Of a DNA stretch of 14,908 nucleotides, positions 1 through 7,419 are shown in pieces (the stretch's first letter is position 1; each line of letters begins with the position of its first letter). Source of the stretch: an uncultured Verrucomicrobiota bacterium (GTDB lineage: Bacteria > Verrucomicrobiota > Kiritimatiellia > CAIQIC01 > Lenti-01). Position numbers and translations under genes: made by a program. The stretch is from positions 1-14,908 of the forward strand of contig CALKWZ010000058.1 of assembly GCA_938003985.1 (NCBI GenBank), read 5' to 3'. A model generated the notes under the pieces. It made no database searches, was not told the origin of the DNA, and was given only the letters and a program-made list of their open reading frames with translations.

Positions 1-651
1 ATCATGCCGCCCTTTCGGGCGCGGCGGCGGCGCCGCGACGGCCGGGGCCGGCGCGGGCCCGGCGGCGGGGCGGGCCAAGTTGCGGGCTTCCTGGGCCAGC
101 TTGTGGCTGCGGAGGACGTACTCGGCCAGCGGCACGTCCGCGGGCGCCTGCGCGCGGATCTGGTCGAAGGTTGCGGCGGCCTGCCGCGCGCCGTCTTCGA
201 TCTGCTGCAGCAAGTCGCGCGGGCGGCCGTCGCGCCGGAACGTGCGGAGGCGGTCGAGCGCCTGGTTGAACAGACGCACGCCGCGCAGGAATTCGGGATG
301 GTCCCACGCGGTGGCGGTCAGGAACTCCAGCGTGGCCGGGGTTTCGGCCGGCGCGACCGGAGCCGTTGCGGCCGGCACGGCCGGAACAGCCGGCACGGCC
401 TCGGCGGCCGGTGCGGTTGCCGGCGCGGCCGCGGAAACGGCGGGAGCCTGGTCCGGCAGCCAGTAGGGCAGCCAGAGATCCCGGAAATGCCACAGCGCGG
501 CGGCGAGGACGGCGGCGACCAGCAGTCCGACCGCGCCGAACGCGAGGCGCTTCTTTCGGGGCGAAGAAATCTGCAGGGCGTAGGCTTCGGATTTCGTCAG
601 GCGGATCTTCTTCCGTCCGGTCGGTGGCGGTTGCAGCGGGGCGTCGTCCAT
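1..651 (-). CDS. Hypothetical single-pass membrane protein (C-terminus cut off by window edge)
   Basis: The frame is open from an ATG at 651 down to base 1 without a stop, so at least 217 residues are visible and the C-terminus is missing. The N-terminus is basic and probably cytoplasmic (GRKKIRLTKSE, then SPRKKR). One hydrophobic segment follows at about residues 36-54. Next comes an Ala/Pro/Val-rich linker (about 69-107), then a helical, charged region (about 108-195, from LEFLTATAWDHPEF to SHKLAQEARNLA), then a second Ala/Pro-rich stretch. This looks like a membrane-anchored protein with an extracytoplasmic helical domain on a flexible linker. I do not recognise a family. It is divergent from the glycosyltransferase gene at 759, with 107 bp between the two starts. 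No strong Shine-Dalgarno precedes 651, so the start is plausible rather than certain. Confidence 0.6.
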   Translation of the reverse strand, partial: MDDAPLQPPPTGRKKIRLTKSEAYALQISSPRKKRLAFGAVGLLVAAVLAAALWHFRDLWLPYWLPDQAPAVSAAAPATAPAAEAVPAVPAVPAATAPVAPAETPATLEFLTATAWDHPEFLRGVRLFNQALDRLRTFRRDGRPRDLLQQIEDGARQAAATFDQIRAQAPADVPLAEYVLRSHKLAQEARNLARPAAGPAPAPAVAAPPPRPKGRHD

Positions 652-758
652 GGAGGCAGGATGCAAAAACAGCCGGAAAAACTCAACCGCGGATTGCCGG
701 CGGGTCGGGCGCAGGCGGGGCTTCTTTTTTTGCCGCCGGGACGGTATAAGGGAGAACG

Positions 759-1874
759 ATGAAGGTCTGCATGGACATCCAGGCCGCGCTGGGCCAGCGC
801 GCGGGCGTCGGCCGCTACGTGCGCGAACTGCTCTTCCATCTGGGAGCCGCCAAGGGCGCCGACGAGCTGGCCGCGTTCTATTTCGACTTCAAGCGCACCG
901 GCCTGGACGCCATGCCGCCGGGCGTGGAGATGCGCTCGTGCCGGTGGATGCCGGGGCGCGTGGCGCAGGCCGCGTGGAAGCGCCTCGGCTTTCCGCCCTA
1001 CGAATGGTTCGCGGGCCGGGCCGATCTCTACCACTTCCCCAACTTCATCCGCCCGCCGCTCGGACGCGGCCGGAAATCCGTCGTCACGATCCACGACGTC
1101 TCCTTTTTGCGCATGCCCGAGACGACGGAAGCCAAGAACCTCGCCTGGCTCTCCGCCGAGATCCACGCCACCGCCGAACGCGCCGACGCGATCCTGACGG
1201 ACAGCCGTTTCTCGGCGCGCGAGATCGTCGAATTGCTGCGCGTGCCGGCGGAAAAGGTGTTTCCCGTGTGGCTGGGCCTGCCGCGATTCGGCCCGCCGCC
1301 CGCGCCGGATGCCGTCGCGGCCGCGCGCCGGGCGCTGGGGCTGGCGAAGCCCTATCTGCTGATGGTCGGCACGATCGAGCCGCGCAAGAACATCCCGTTC
1401 TTGGTGGAGATCTACGAAGCGCTGCGGGATTTCGACGGCGATCTGGTGCTGGCCGGCGGGCTCGGTTGGAAGACCGGCCCGACGCTGCGCGCCATCGCCG
1501 ATTCGCCGCGCAAGAACGGGATCAAGCTCTTGAAGCACCTGGACGACGCGCAACTCTCGGCGCTTTACGCCGGGGCCGCGGCGTTCGTGTTCCCCACGCG
1601 CTACGAGGGCTTTGGTTTTCCGCCGCTCGAGGCGATGGGCCGCGGCACGCCGGTAGTGTCCGCCCGCAACAGCTCGCTCCCCGAAGTGCTCGGGGATGCC
1701 GCCGAATGGGTGGACGGCTACGAGGTCGAGGCGTGGGCCGCGGCCGTCCGCGGCGTGCTGGACGATCCCGCCCGCGCCGCGCGCCTGCGCGCCGCCGGCT
1801 TCGAGCAGGCGAAGAAATTCACCTGGGAAGAAACCGCCCGCCGCACCTGGGACGTCTACCGTCAGGTGGGTTGA
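759..1874 (+). CDS. Glycosyltransferase family 4 (GT-B fold)
   Basis: This 371-aa protein has the hallmarks of a GT4 retaining glycosyltransferase that moves a sugar from an NDP-sugar to an acceptor, usually in surface polysaccharide or lipopolysaccharide assembly. The N-terminal acceptor domain contains the glycine-rich GVGRYVREL (about 16-24) and the VVTIHDVSFL segment (108-117). The second Rossmann domain opens with LLMVGTIEPRKN (200-211). The donor-site E-x7-E motif is in YEGFGFPPLEAM (Glu283 and Glu291). Its length is typical of the family, and it resembles mannosyl- or rhamnosyltransferases more than sucrose-type enzymes; the donor cannot be read from sequence. The ATG at 759 follows AAGGGAGA at good spacing. 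No other polysaccharide genes are visible, so the pathway is unknown. The divergent partner upstream is a membrane protein of unknown function. Confidence 0.93.
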   Translation: MKVCMDIQAALGQRAGVGRYVRELLFHLGAAKGADELAAFYFDFKRTGLDAMPPGVEMRSCRWMPGRVAQAAWKRLGFPPYEWFAGRADLYHFPNFIRPPLGRGRKSVVTIHDVSFLRMPETTEAKNLAWLSAEIHATAERADAILTDSRFSAREIVELLRVPAEKVFPVWLGLPRFGPPPAPDAVAAARRALGLAKPYLLMVGTIEPRKNIPFLVEIYEALRDFDGDLVLAGGLGWKTGPTLRAIADSPRKNGIKLLKHLDDAQLSALYAGAAAFVFPTRYEGFGFPPLEAMGRGTPVVSARNSSLPEVLGDAAEWVDGYEVEAWAAAVRGVLDDPARAARLRAAGFEQAKKFTWEETARRTWDVYRQVG

Positions 1875-2034
1875 GCCGGTGCGGGCTGGCGGGAGGCGTC
1901 GGCGTCCCGGGCCGCCCCCCGGATCCTGATCGGAATTTACCGCAATCTCCTTGACCGCGCATGGCCGGCGGCGCACCCTTGTGGATGCGGTTTGGGCGCG
2001 GTCTGGTCCCAAGCGGCAGAACCAGGAGAGGGGC

Positions 2035-2778
2035 ATGAAGGCGTTGGGTCGGTTGATCGTAGGCATGGCGCTGGGCATGGCGCTGGCGGCGCCGGCGGCG
2101 CCGGTGGCGCGGGACGACGCGTTCCGCGCGGCCGAGTCCGAACTGCCGCGGTTCTATCCGGGGGCTTGGACGGCGGCGGACGAACTGCCGCTGTACGATC
2201 TGGATGGCGCGGTGGCGGCGTACGCCTTCATCTTCGAGCGCGCCGCCAAGCGCGGCGCCGCGGCGGAAGCGCCGGCGGCGTTCGTCGCCCGCGCCCGGGC
2301 GGCGGTGGCCGCCGCCGGCGCGGAAGCGACCGGCTACGAAACCGAACTGCGGGGAGAAGACCGCTACGCCACGATCGTAATCGCGGCGGACGATGCGGAG
2401 CCGCCGGTCCTGCGCTGCCATCTGGGTTTGCCGGGCCACGTCGTGCGCGCGGCGAACGCGGCGGCGCTGGCGGGCCGCGCCCGAAGCGGCGGCGCCTGGC
2501 GCGTGCGCCGGTCCCTGATGCTGGGCTTTTTCGACGAAGCCTTCGTGGTCGAGCCGGCGGCGGGCGCGGGCGACGCGCTGGTGGTGGATCTGCGGACGCA
2601 GGCCGCGGTGCCGGAGCGCGAAGCCCGGGCACGCGCGCAGCTCCGCAAGACCGCCGCCGCGCCGGATCCCGAGCGCGAACGGCTGTGCGCGGAAGCCTGG
2701 CAACCCTACCGGGCCGCGAAGGCGACGGCGGTGATCCCGCTGGCCGCGCCGGCCGGCGCGCAAGGAGGCACGCCGTGA
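2035..2778 (+). CDS. Secreted hypothetical protein co-encoded with the cysteine peptidase
   Basis: The ATG at 2035 is preceded by AGGAGAGGGG, which makes it better than the upstream in-frame TTG at 1951. The 247-aa product starts with a signal-peptide-like segment (MKALGRLIVGMALGMALAAP, cleavage near residue 22). The mature protein contains ELPLYDLDGAVAAYAFIF (50-67), then YATIVIAADDAEPPVLRCHL (111-130) and GLPGHVV (131-137). The 'PLYDLDG-x-AAYAFIF' pattern recalls propeptide-like or inhibitor-like modules seen with streptopain-type and other secreted peptidases, but I cannot assign a family. The stop codon overlaps the GTG start of the peptidase gene by 4 nt (GTGA), so the two are almost certainly translated together. 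A reasonable inference is a pro-domain, chaperone or inhibitor acting on the peptidase in the envelope or outside the cell. Codon composition is extremely Ala/Gly/GC-rich. Confidence 0.72.
   Translation: MKALGRLIVGMALGMALAAPAAPVARDDAFRAAESELPRFYPGAWTAADELPLYDLDGAVAAYAFIFERAAKRGAAAEAPAAFVARARAAVAAAGAEATGYETELRGEDRYATIVIAADDAEPPVLRCHLGLPGHVVRAANAAALAGRARSGGAWRVRRSLMLGFFDEAFVVEPAAGAGDALVVDLRTQAAVPEREARARAQLRKTAAAPDPERERLCAEAWQPYRAAKATAVIPLAAPAGAQGGTP
2762..2768 (+). promoter_or_regulatory. Strong Shine-Dalgarno fixing a GTG start
   Basis: AAGGAGG lies 6 nt upstream of the GTG at 2775, inside the last codons of the preceding gene. It decides the GTG start of the peptidase gene over the much longer open frame that extends upstream. 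Confidence 0.8.
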
Positions 2779-4961
2779 AGCCGCGCCTCTGGATGCCGAT
2801 TCTGGCCGCGCTTCTCGCGCCGGCCCTTTCCGCGCCCGCCGCCATCATCACCAACGTCGTGTCCGATGCGAACGACGACGCCTACGGGCTGACCATCACC
2901 GGCGACAACTGGACCGCCGACTACGCCGCGTGCGGCTACTACACCGGCTATGCCGCGCCCTATTTGATCGGCGCGTTCCGGTTCGCCGCCGTTCCGCTGA
3001 CGAACCGGACGGTCATCACGCACGCGTATCTGCGCGTCCAGGCCTATGCCGCGGGCACGGGCGCGTCGGCGTATTCGCTGCGCGGCGAAGCCTACGACGC
3101 CACGGATTCCTTCCACGTGGGCGCCTACCTCGGCGCGCGCTCGGTCACGACGGCCGCCGTGGCGTGGACCGTGGCTTCGGCCTGGACGGAGGACGGCGTC
3201 TACGTCAGCCCGGACATCAAAACCGTCGTGCAGGAAATCGTGAACCGCCCCGGCTGGGCCAGCGGCAATCCCATCGCCATCCAGATGCGCAACACGGCGT
3301 CGTCCGGCGGCTACCAGATGATCTATTCTTATGAAGGCGCGGCCGCGTACGGCGGTTCGCCCGCGCAGCTCATCCTCGACTACGTCGGGACGGCCCCGCC
3401 GCCGGACGGGGTCAAGGCGGAGAACTACGTGTCCGGCGCCACGAATTCGCCGTCGACCGTGCCGACCTACCTGAACGATCCGACGATGTACTACCCGGCC
3501 GGCGCGGGCGGCATCTGCTGGGCGACGGCCAACACCGACATCTTCGCCTACTGGGACCGCAACGCCTATTCCTCGGGCGTGCAGTACTGGAACCTGATCG
3601 ACAACGGCACGGCCCCGCTGCTGCAGCCGACGCAACCGGCGGCGCCCGGCCACGACCAGGCGTTCGTGTCGAACGTGGTGGCGGCCTTGGCGCACCAGTA
3701 CTACGGCCTCAGCCGGACCGACGAGGACGTCATCCTCGAGGAGTTCACCAACGGGACGAACGGATTGGCGTTCAACGCGACCTACCACGGGCCGGTCAGC
3801 ACGACGGCCGACCGCTCGAACTTCCTGGGCATCATCAAAACCGAAATCAACGCGGGGCGTCCCATCAGCATCGGCTCGTGGGGCACCTATTTCGGCGGCG
3901 CCCACCAGGTGCCGGTCATCGGCTACAAGGAAATGTCCAACGTCGTCAACAGCACGGTCTACATCCACCTGAACACGGGCGACACGCAGAACCAATACGT
4001 CAATTTCTTCGCGTCGTCGTGGAACAACCTGGACATGGACCAGATCGTGCCCGGCGGCACGCCGGTGGACGAATACGAGGCCAAGGGCGACAACGTCGCG
4101 GCCACGCCGGTCGATCTGCTGCCCGACCACCTCTACGAATTCCGGCAGACCCACAACTTCGGCTCCGCGGGAGACCAGGACTGGGTGCGGCTGGCGGTCG
4201 TCTCCAACCGCCGCTATTCGATCTGGACGACCAACCTCGGCGCGTCCGCGGACACGGTGCTGACGCTGTTCGCCAACGACGGCGCCACGCAACTGGCGCA
4301 GGACGACGACGGGGGCGGCTCCGCCCGCGCCTCGAAGATCGTCTGGAACTGCTGGTCGAACGGCACGGTGCGGCTGCGCGCGACGGACAAGGCCGGCGGC
4401 TCCGGTTCCGCCGCGAACTACGACCTGCAGGTCGCCTACGCGGCGGGCGCGTCGCCGGCCGCGGCGTCCGGCCCGACGCCGGCCGACCTCGCCACGGGCG
4501 TGGCCACCAACCCGACGCTGTCCTGGGCGGCCGGCACCGGCGCGACGGGCTACCGCGTGAATTTCGGCGCGGCCAACCCGCCGCCGTTCGCGCGCGCCCA
4601 GGCCGCCGCGACGCTGGCCACGAACCTGGCGGCCGGCACGACCTACTACTGGCGGATCGATCCGACCAACGCCGCGGGCACGACGACCGGCACCGTCTGG
4701 CGCTTCACGACCGCCGCCGCGGCCGGCGCCCAGCCCGAAGTGCTGGGCGACGATCTGTTCGGGACGGTCTCGAACCGGTTCGGTTTCAACATGAACTGGG
4801 CGGCCGGCCGGCGCGTCGTGGTCTACGCCTGCACGAGCCTGGTGCCGCCGGTGGTTTGGGCGCCGCTGCAGACCAACACGTTCGCCGGAACGGCGATCTA
4901 CTTCTTCGACGCCCGCTGGACCAACCACCCCCGCCGCTACTACCGCCTCCGCGAGGAGTGA
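2775..4961 (+). CDS. Secreted modular C39/papain-like cysteine peptidase (putative)
   Basis: This 728-aa protein begins at a GTG with a perfect Shine-Dalgarno and has a signal peptide (about 1-22). Residues about 23-210 form a beta-rich module resembling DNRLRE/CBM-type domains (AFRFAAVPL, ITHAYLRVQAYA, PAQLILDYVG). A peptidase-like module follows at about 215-430. GICWATANTDIFAYWD supplies a candidate nucleophile Cys248, GGAHQVPVIGY supplies His377, and YIHLNTGD supplies Asn400 (or Asp403), an arrangement typical of C39-like and papain-fold enzymes. Next come a pre-peptidase C-terminal (PPC) domain (about 431-556, with GSAGDQDWVRLAV and DTVLTLFANDG) and a fibronectin-III-like domain (about 557-652, with TTYYWRIDPTNAAG). 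A final domain (653-728) ends WTNHPRRYYRLREE, a style common at C-termini of PVC secreted proteins. The substrate is unknown. It is coupled to the upstream secreted protein by a 4-nt overlap. Activity is inferred only from the Cys/His layout. Confidence 0.78.
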   Translation: MKPRLWMPILAALLAPALSAPAAIITNVVSDANDDAYGLTITGDNWTADYAACGYYTGYAAPYLIGAFRFAAVPLTNRTVITHAYLRVQAYAAGTGASAYSLRGEAYDATDSFHVGAYLGARSVTTAAVAWTVASAWTEDGVYVSPDIKTVVQEIVNRPGWASGNPIAIQMRNTASSGGYQMIYSYEGAAAYGGSPAQLILDYVGTAPPPDGVKAENYVSGATNSPSTVPTYLNDPTMYYPAGAGGICWATANTDIFAYWDRNAYSSGVQYWNLIDNGTAPLLQPTQPAAPGHDQAFVSNVVAALAHQYYGLSRTDEDVILEEFTNGTNGLAFNATYHGPVSTTADRSNFLGIIKTEINAGRPISIGSWGTYFGGAHQVPVIGYKEMSNVVNSTVYIHLNTGDTQNQYVNFFASSWNNLDMDQIVPGGTPVDEYEAKGDNVAATPVDLLPDHLYEFRQTHNFGSAGDQDWVRLAVVSNRRYSIWTTNLGASADTVLTLFANDGATQLAQDDDGGGSARASKIVWNCWSNGTVRLRATDKAGGSGSAANYDLQVAYAAGASPAAASGPTPADLATGVATNPTLSWAAGTGATGYRVNFGAANPPPFARAQAAATLATNLAAGTTYYWRIDPTNAAGTTTGTVWRFTTAAAAGAQPEVLGDDLFGTVSNRFGFNMNWAAGRRVVVYACTSLVPPVVWAPLQTNTFAGTAIYFFDARWTNHPRRYYRLREE

Positions 4962-4969
4962 GCCCCGCC

Positions 4970-5062
4970 GCCGCGCAAAGTTTTTACGTTCTACGTAATT
5001 CTTCCTGAAAGTTTTTACGTTCTACGTAAAACTTGCGGAAACTTTTTACGTTCTACGTAAAA
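4970..5062. repeat. Three 31-bp tandem units with a palindromic core
   Basis: Units at 4970-5000, 5001-5031 and 5032-5062 each carry TTTTTACGTTCTACGTAA. The core contains a perfect inverted repeat, TTTTACGT / ACGTAAAA, around a TCT spacer in copies 2 and 3. In copy 1 the last two bases differ. The cores start at 4981, 5012 and 5043, exactly 31 bp apart, or about three helical turns, so all three faces align on the DNA. The flanking parts of the unit are only partly conserved (a shared 'AAA' before the T-run). The array fills the gap between two convergent genes. There is no U-tract after the stems on either strand, so these are not classical intrinsic terminators. Confidence 0.9.
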
Positions 5063-5076
5063 AATCGCGCGCAAGC

Positions 5077-6426
5077 TCACGCCAGTCGGCGCAGGAGGAC
5101 GAGGGTTTCGAGGTGGAAGGTGTGGGGGAAGAGGTCGAAGGGCTCGACGGCCTCGATCCGATAGGGGGCTTGCAGGAAGAGCTTCAAATCCCGCGCGAGG
5201 GTGGCGGGGTTGCAGGACACGTAGAGGATCGCGCCGGGTTCGCGCGCGACGATCCACGCGATGGCCTCGGGCGAAAGGCCCGGGCGCGGCGGATCGACGA
5301 CGACCAGATCGACCTGCGCGGGCAGACCGTCCGGCAGGGCGGCGTTGACGTCGGCGGCCAGGACGTCGACGTTCTGGACGTCGTTGAGGGCGAGGTTTTC
5401 GCGCGCGGCCAGGACGGAGGGCTCCCAGCTTTCGACGGCGACGACGCGGTCGGCGATGGACGCCAGATGCAAGGCGATGGGCCCGGTGCCGGCGAACAGA
5501 TCGAGGGCGACGCCGGGCCGGCCGGGAAGCACGGCGAGTTCGCGCAGGCGCGCGAACAGTTTCTCGGCCTGCGCGGTGTTGCTCTGGAAGAAGGTGTCGG
5601 GGCCGATGCGGAAGCGCAGGCCGTTGAGGAGTTCCTCGATGGTGCCGGTGCCCTTCAGGATCGTGCGCTGCTCGGGGCGGGCGGAGCCGTAGACGTTCGT
5701 GTCGATCGAGAAATAGATGACGTCGGCGAGGTCTTCGAGGATGGCCAGCAGATGCTCGGCGAGACCGGGATAGGCGGTGGTGGCGACGAGTTCGACCATG
5801 CGCTGGTTCGTGCCGCGGCCTTCGCGGATGGTCAGCGTGCGCAGGCCGGGGGTTTTCTTGATTTCGTGGAACGCGGGGACGTTCAGCTGCTTGGCGAGGG
5901 CGAGGACGCGGCGGACGATTTCGCGGGAGCCGGCGGACTGCAGCCAGCAGCCGTCCGCCGGCAGGATGTGCATGAAGCTGCCGCGGCGGTGCAGGCCGAG
6001 GCGCAGCTCGCCGTCCAGCGTGGTGCCGAAGCTGAAGACCATCTTGTTGCGGTAGTCCTGGGTCTGTTCCGCGGGAACGACGTCGCGGACGAGTTCCTGG
6101 GCGCCGGGCACGCCGTGGAGGGATTCGACGAGGACTTCTTTCTTGAAGCGGAGCTGGGCGGGATAGGCGCAGTGGCGGAACGTGCAGCCGCCGCAGTCGC
6201 CGGTCCAGGGGCAGTCGGAGGGAATGCGTTCGGGCGCGGGCTCGAGGATTTCGACCGCGCGGCCGAAGGCGAACTGCTTTTTCTTCTTGTAGAGCCGGGC
6301 GCGGACGGTTTCGTTGGGCAGGGCGTCGTCGACGAACACGACGAAACGGTCGGCGCGGGCGAGCGCCTGGCCGCCGTAGACCATTTTTTCGGTGCGGACG
6401 ACGATTTCCCGGGGAGCTTTTTTCAT
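5077..6426 (-). CDS. rlmD: 23S rRNA m5U methyltransferase, RlmD/RlmCD/TrmA family
   Basis: This SAM-dependent enzyme methylates C5 of a specific uridine, most likely in 23S rRNA. The 449-aa product starts with a TRAM-like segment (REIVVRTEKMVYGGQALAR). Cys72, Cys78 and Cys81 (CPWTGDCGGC), with Cys160 (ADGCW) as the fourth, form the expected 4Fe-4S site. SAM-binding LDLFAGTGPIALHLA is at 308-322, preceded by FFQSNTAQAE. VVDPPRPGL is at 377-384, the catalytic nucleophile Cys405 is in YVSCNPATLARDL, and the late general-base region HLETLVLL is at 438-445. An upstream in-frame ATG at 6483 would add residues reading 'DIGHWILDIE'. These are translated from the heptad repeat and should not be included, so I use the ATG at 6426, although its Shine-Dalgarno is weak. 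RlmD, RlmC/RlmCD and TrmA cannot be separated with certainty; the Fe-S cysteines favour RlmD-type. Confidence 0.92.
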   Translation of the reverse strand: MKKAPREIVVRTEKMVYGGQALARADRFVVFVDDALPNETVRARLYKKKKQFAFGRAVEILEPAPERIPSDCPWTGDCGGCTFRHCAYPAQLRFKKEVLVESLHGVPGAQELVRDVVPAEQTQDYRNKMVFSFGTTLDGELRLGLHRRGSFMHILPADGCWLQSAGSREIVRRVLALAKQLNVPAFHEIKKTPGLRTLTIREGRGTNQRMVELVATTAYPGLAEHLLAILEDLADVIYFSIDTNVYGSARPEQRTILKGTGTIEELLNGLRFRIGPDTFFQSNTAQAEKLFARLRELAVLPGRPGVALDLFAGTGPIALHLASIADRVVAVESWEPSVLAARENLALNDVQNVDVLAADVNAALPDGLPAQVDLVVVDPPRPGLSPEAIAWIVAREPGAILYVSCNPATLARDLKLFLQAPYRIEAVEPFDLFPHTFHLETLVLLRRLA

Positions 6427-6437
6427 GGAAGAAATCT

Positions 6438-6512
6438 CAATGTCCAATATCCAATGACCAATATCCAACGGATTCGGTTCCAACCGTGAACCTTGAACCG
6501 TGAACGGTGAAC
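6438..6512. repeat. Two blocks of 7-bp tandem repeats between smpB and the methyltransferase gene
   Basis: Block 1 (6438-6470) reads as heptads CAATGTC, CAATATC, CAATGAC, CAATATC, CAACGGA. Block 2 (6482-6512) reads AACCGTG, AACCTTG, AACCGTG, AACGGTG, AACCC. Both also behave as 14-bp dimers (13/14 and 12/14 identity). The blocks start right after the smpB stop and run to just before the next gene's start. Similar 'DIGHW/FTVHGSRF'-encoding repeats are scattered in many PVC-group genomes, and heptanucleotide STRRs are known from cyanobacteria. The comparison is from memory. Confidence 0.85.
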
Positions 6513-6513
6513 C

Positions 6514-6984
6514 CTATCTTCTCATCTCGCGCGCGGCTTCGCGCTCGTCGGTCTTGCGGCGGAGGGTTTCGCGCTTGTCGAAGAGGAGCTTGCCCTTGCC
6601 GAGGCCGAGCTCGAGCTTGATCTTGCCGCGGGCGAGGTAGAGCTTGAGGGGGACGAGGGTGTGGCCCTTGAGCTGGAGGAGGCCGGAGAGGCGGTCGAGC
6701 TCGCGCCGGTGCATGAGCACTTTCTTGGGGCGGTCGGGCTCGTGGGTATTGAAGCCGGACTTGGCGGCGAGATAGGGCTGGATGCGCAGGCCGTAGACGA
6801 AGAGCTCGCCCTGGTCGAACGCGGCGTAGGCTTCGGCGAGGCTGGCTTGGCCGGCGCGGCAGCTCTTGACTTCGCCGCCGGTCAGGGACAAGCCCGTTTC
6901 CCAGGAGTCCAGGATGTGGAACTCGTGGCGGGCCTTGCGGTTGGTGGCCAGCGCGCCGGAGCCGGCCTCGTCCCGAGCGGTCAT
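6514..6984 (-). CDS. smpB: SsrA (tmRNA)-binding protein SmpB
   Basis: SmpB binds tmRNA and brings it to stalled ribosomes for trans-translation. The 156-aa product matches the family in length and in its key blocks. These are NRKARHEFHILDSWETGLSLTGGEVKS near the N-terminus, an RAGQASLAEAYA segment, NTHEPDRPKKVLMHRREL in the middle, and LVPLKLYLARGKIKLELGLGKGK near the end. The basic C-terminal tail (KRETLRRKTDEREAAREMRR), which folds into the ribosomal mRNA channel, is intact. The gene follows rpoZ by 15 bp and very likely shares its transcript. The Shine-Dalgarno before the ATG at 6984 is weak, which suggests reinitiation after the rpoZ stop. The tmRNA gene itself is not in this window. Confidence 0.97.
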   Translation of the reverse strand: MTARDEAGSGALATNRKARHEFHILDSWETGLSLTGGEVKSCRAGQASLAEAYAAFDQGELFVYGLRIQPYLAAKSGFNTHEPDRPKKVLMHRRELDRLSGLLQLKGHTLVPLKLYLARGKIKLELGLGKGKLLFDKRETLRRKTDEREAAREMRR

Positions 6985-6999
6985 GGCGCGGAGCGCGCC

Positions 7000-7248
7000 T
7001 TACAGCGCAAGCAGCGAGCTGCTGCCCCGGTCGGTCCGGGGGCTCGTGTAGGCGCCGAGTTCGGCGGAAAGCTTGCCCTCGGCGATTTCCTTGAGGGCCA
7101 GATCGAGGTGGTCCATGTCCAGCGTGTCGGGCTTGATGAGCGGCCGTTGGCCGGCGTTGAGCTGGCGGACGCGTTTCGAGACGACGTTGACCAGCAGCGG
7201 GATGTTGGGCATCCGTTCTTTCGCCTTTTCGAGATACGTCGCGTTCAT
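7000..7248 (-). CDS. rpoZ: RNA polymerase omega subunit
   Basis: The omega subunit helps assemble and stabilise RNA polymerase by clamping the beta' subunit. The 82-aa product has the conserved omega core: NIPLLVNVVSKRVRQLNAG, PLI..D..D and DLALKEIAEGKL. The ATG at 7248 is preceded by GGAGG at proper spacing. An in-frame ATG at 7278 would add ten residues, but it lies upstream of that ribosome-binding site and is rejected. The C-terminal tail (YTSPRTDRGSSSLLAL) is variable in the family. The gene heads the rpoZ-smpB unit, and a strong sigma70-like promoter lies just upstream. Omega is a common neighbour of other housekeeping genes in bacteria. Confidence 0.92.
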   Translation of the reverse strand: MNATYLEKAKERMPNIPLLVNVVSKRVRQLNAGQRPLIKPDTLDMDHLDLALKEIAEGKLSAELGAYTSPRTDRGSSSLLAL

Positions 7249-7290
7249 GGGAAACCTCCAAAAACCATCGGGAATCAATCAAAGCGGCGC

Positions 7291-7319
7291 ATGATAGGGG
7301 GCGGGCGCGGGGGAGTCAA
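7291..7319 (-). promoter_or_regulatory. Sigma70-type promoter for rpoZ-smpB
   Basis: On the minus strand TTGACT (7319-7314) and TATCAT (7296-7291) are separated by exactly 17 bp. This gives 5/6 and 4/6 matches to the consensus in a very GC-rich background. Transcription would begin near 7284, leaving a leader of about 35 nt that contains the GGAGG of rpoZ. Confidence 0.78.
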
Positions 7320-7344
7320 TGGCGAAAATGGCGGGCGGAACGGC

Positions 7345-7374
7345 TTGCCAGCGGCCGGGAGGGGGGTGTATAAG
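7345..7374 (+). promoter_or_regulatory. Probable sigma70-type promoter for the zinc-ribbon gene
   Basis: TTGCCA (7345-7350) and TATAAG (7369-7374) are 18 bp apart, about 45 bp upstream of the GTG at 7420. It is divergent from the rpoZ promoter, with the two -35 boxes about 25 bp apart. The non-coding stretch 7249-7419 shows nothing else beyond these promoters. Confidence 0.6.
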
Positions 7375-7419
7375 CCCCAAGACAGTTCTTTTCGATAGGA
7401 AGAAAGGCGAGGGATACGA

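Noticed and set aside
745..750. TATAAG just before the glycosyltransferase start as a -10 box
   Set aside because: It is only 8 nt from the ATG and no -35 box is seen at proper spacing; it partly overlaps the Shine-Dalgarno.
1951..1979. TTGACC as a promoter for the 2035 gene
   Set aside because: No acceptable -10 hexamer lies 16-18 bp downstream (CACCCT); it is also the TTG of a spurious upstream start.
2706..4928. A 740-codon open frame on the minus strand, antisense to the peptidase gene
   Set aside because: It is Arg/Gly/Val-rich nonsense typical of antisense frames in high-GC DNA, has no domain, and the plus strand carries a clear domain-rich gene with a Shine-Dalgarno.
4970..5062. CRISPR array
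   Set aside because: The copies are directly tandem 31-bp units with no unique spacers of constant length and no cas genes.
6427..6483. N-terminal extension 'MEPNPLDIGHWILDIE' of the rRNA methyltransferase
   Set aside because: It is translated from the heptad repeat block; the conserved family sequence starts after the ATG at 6426.
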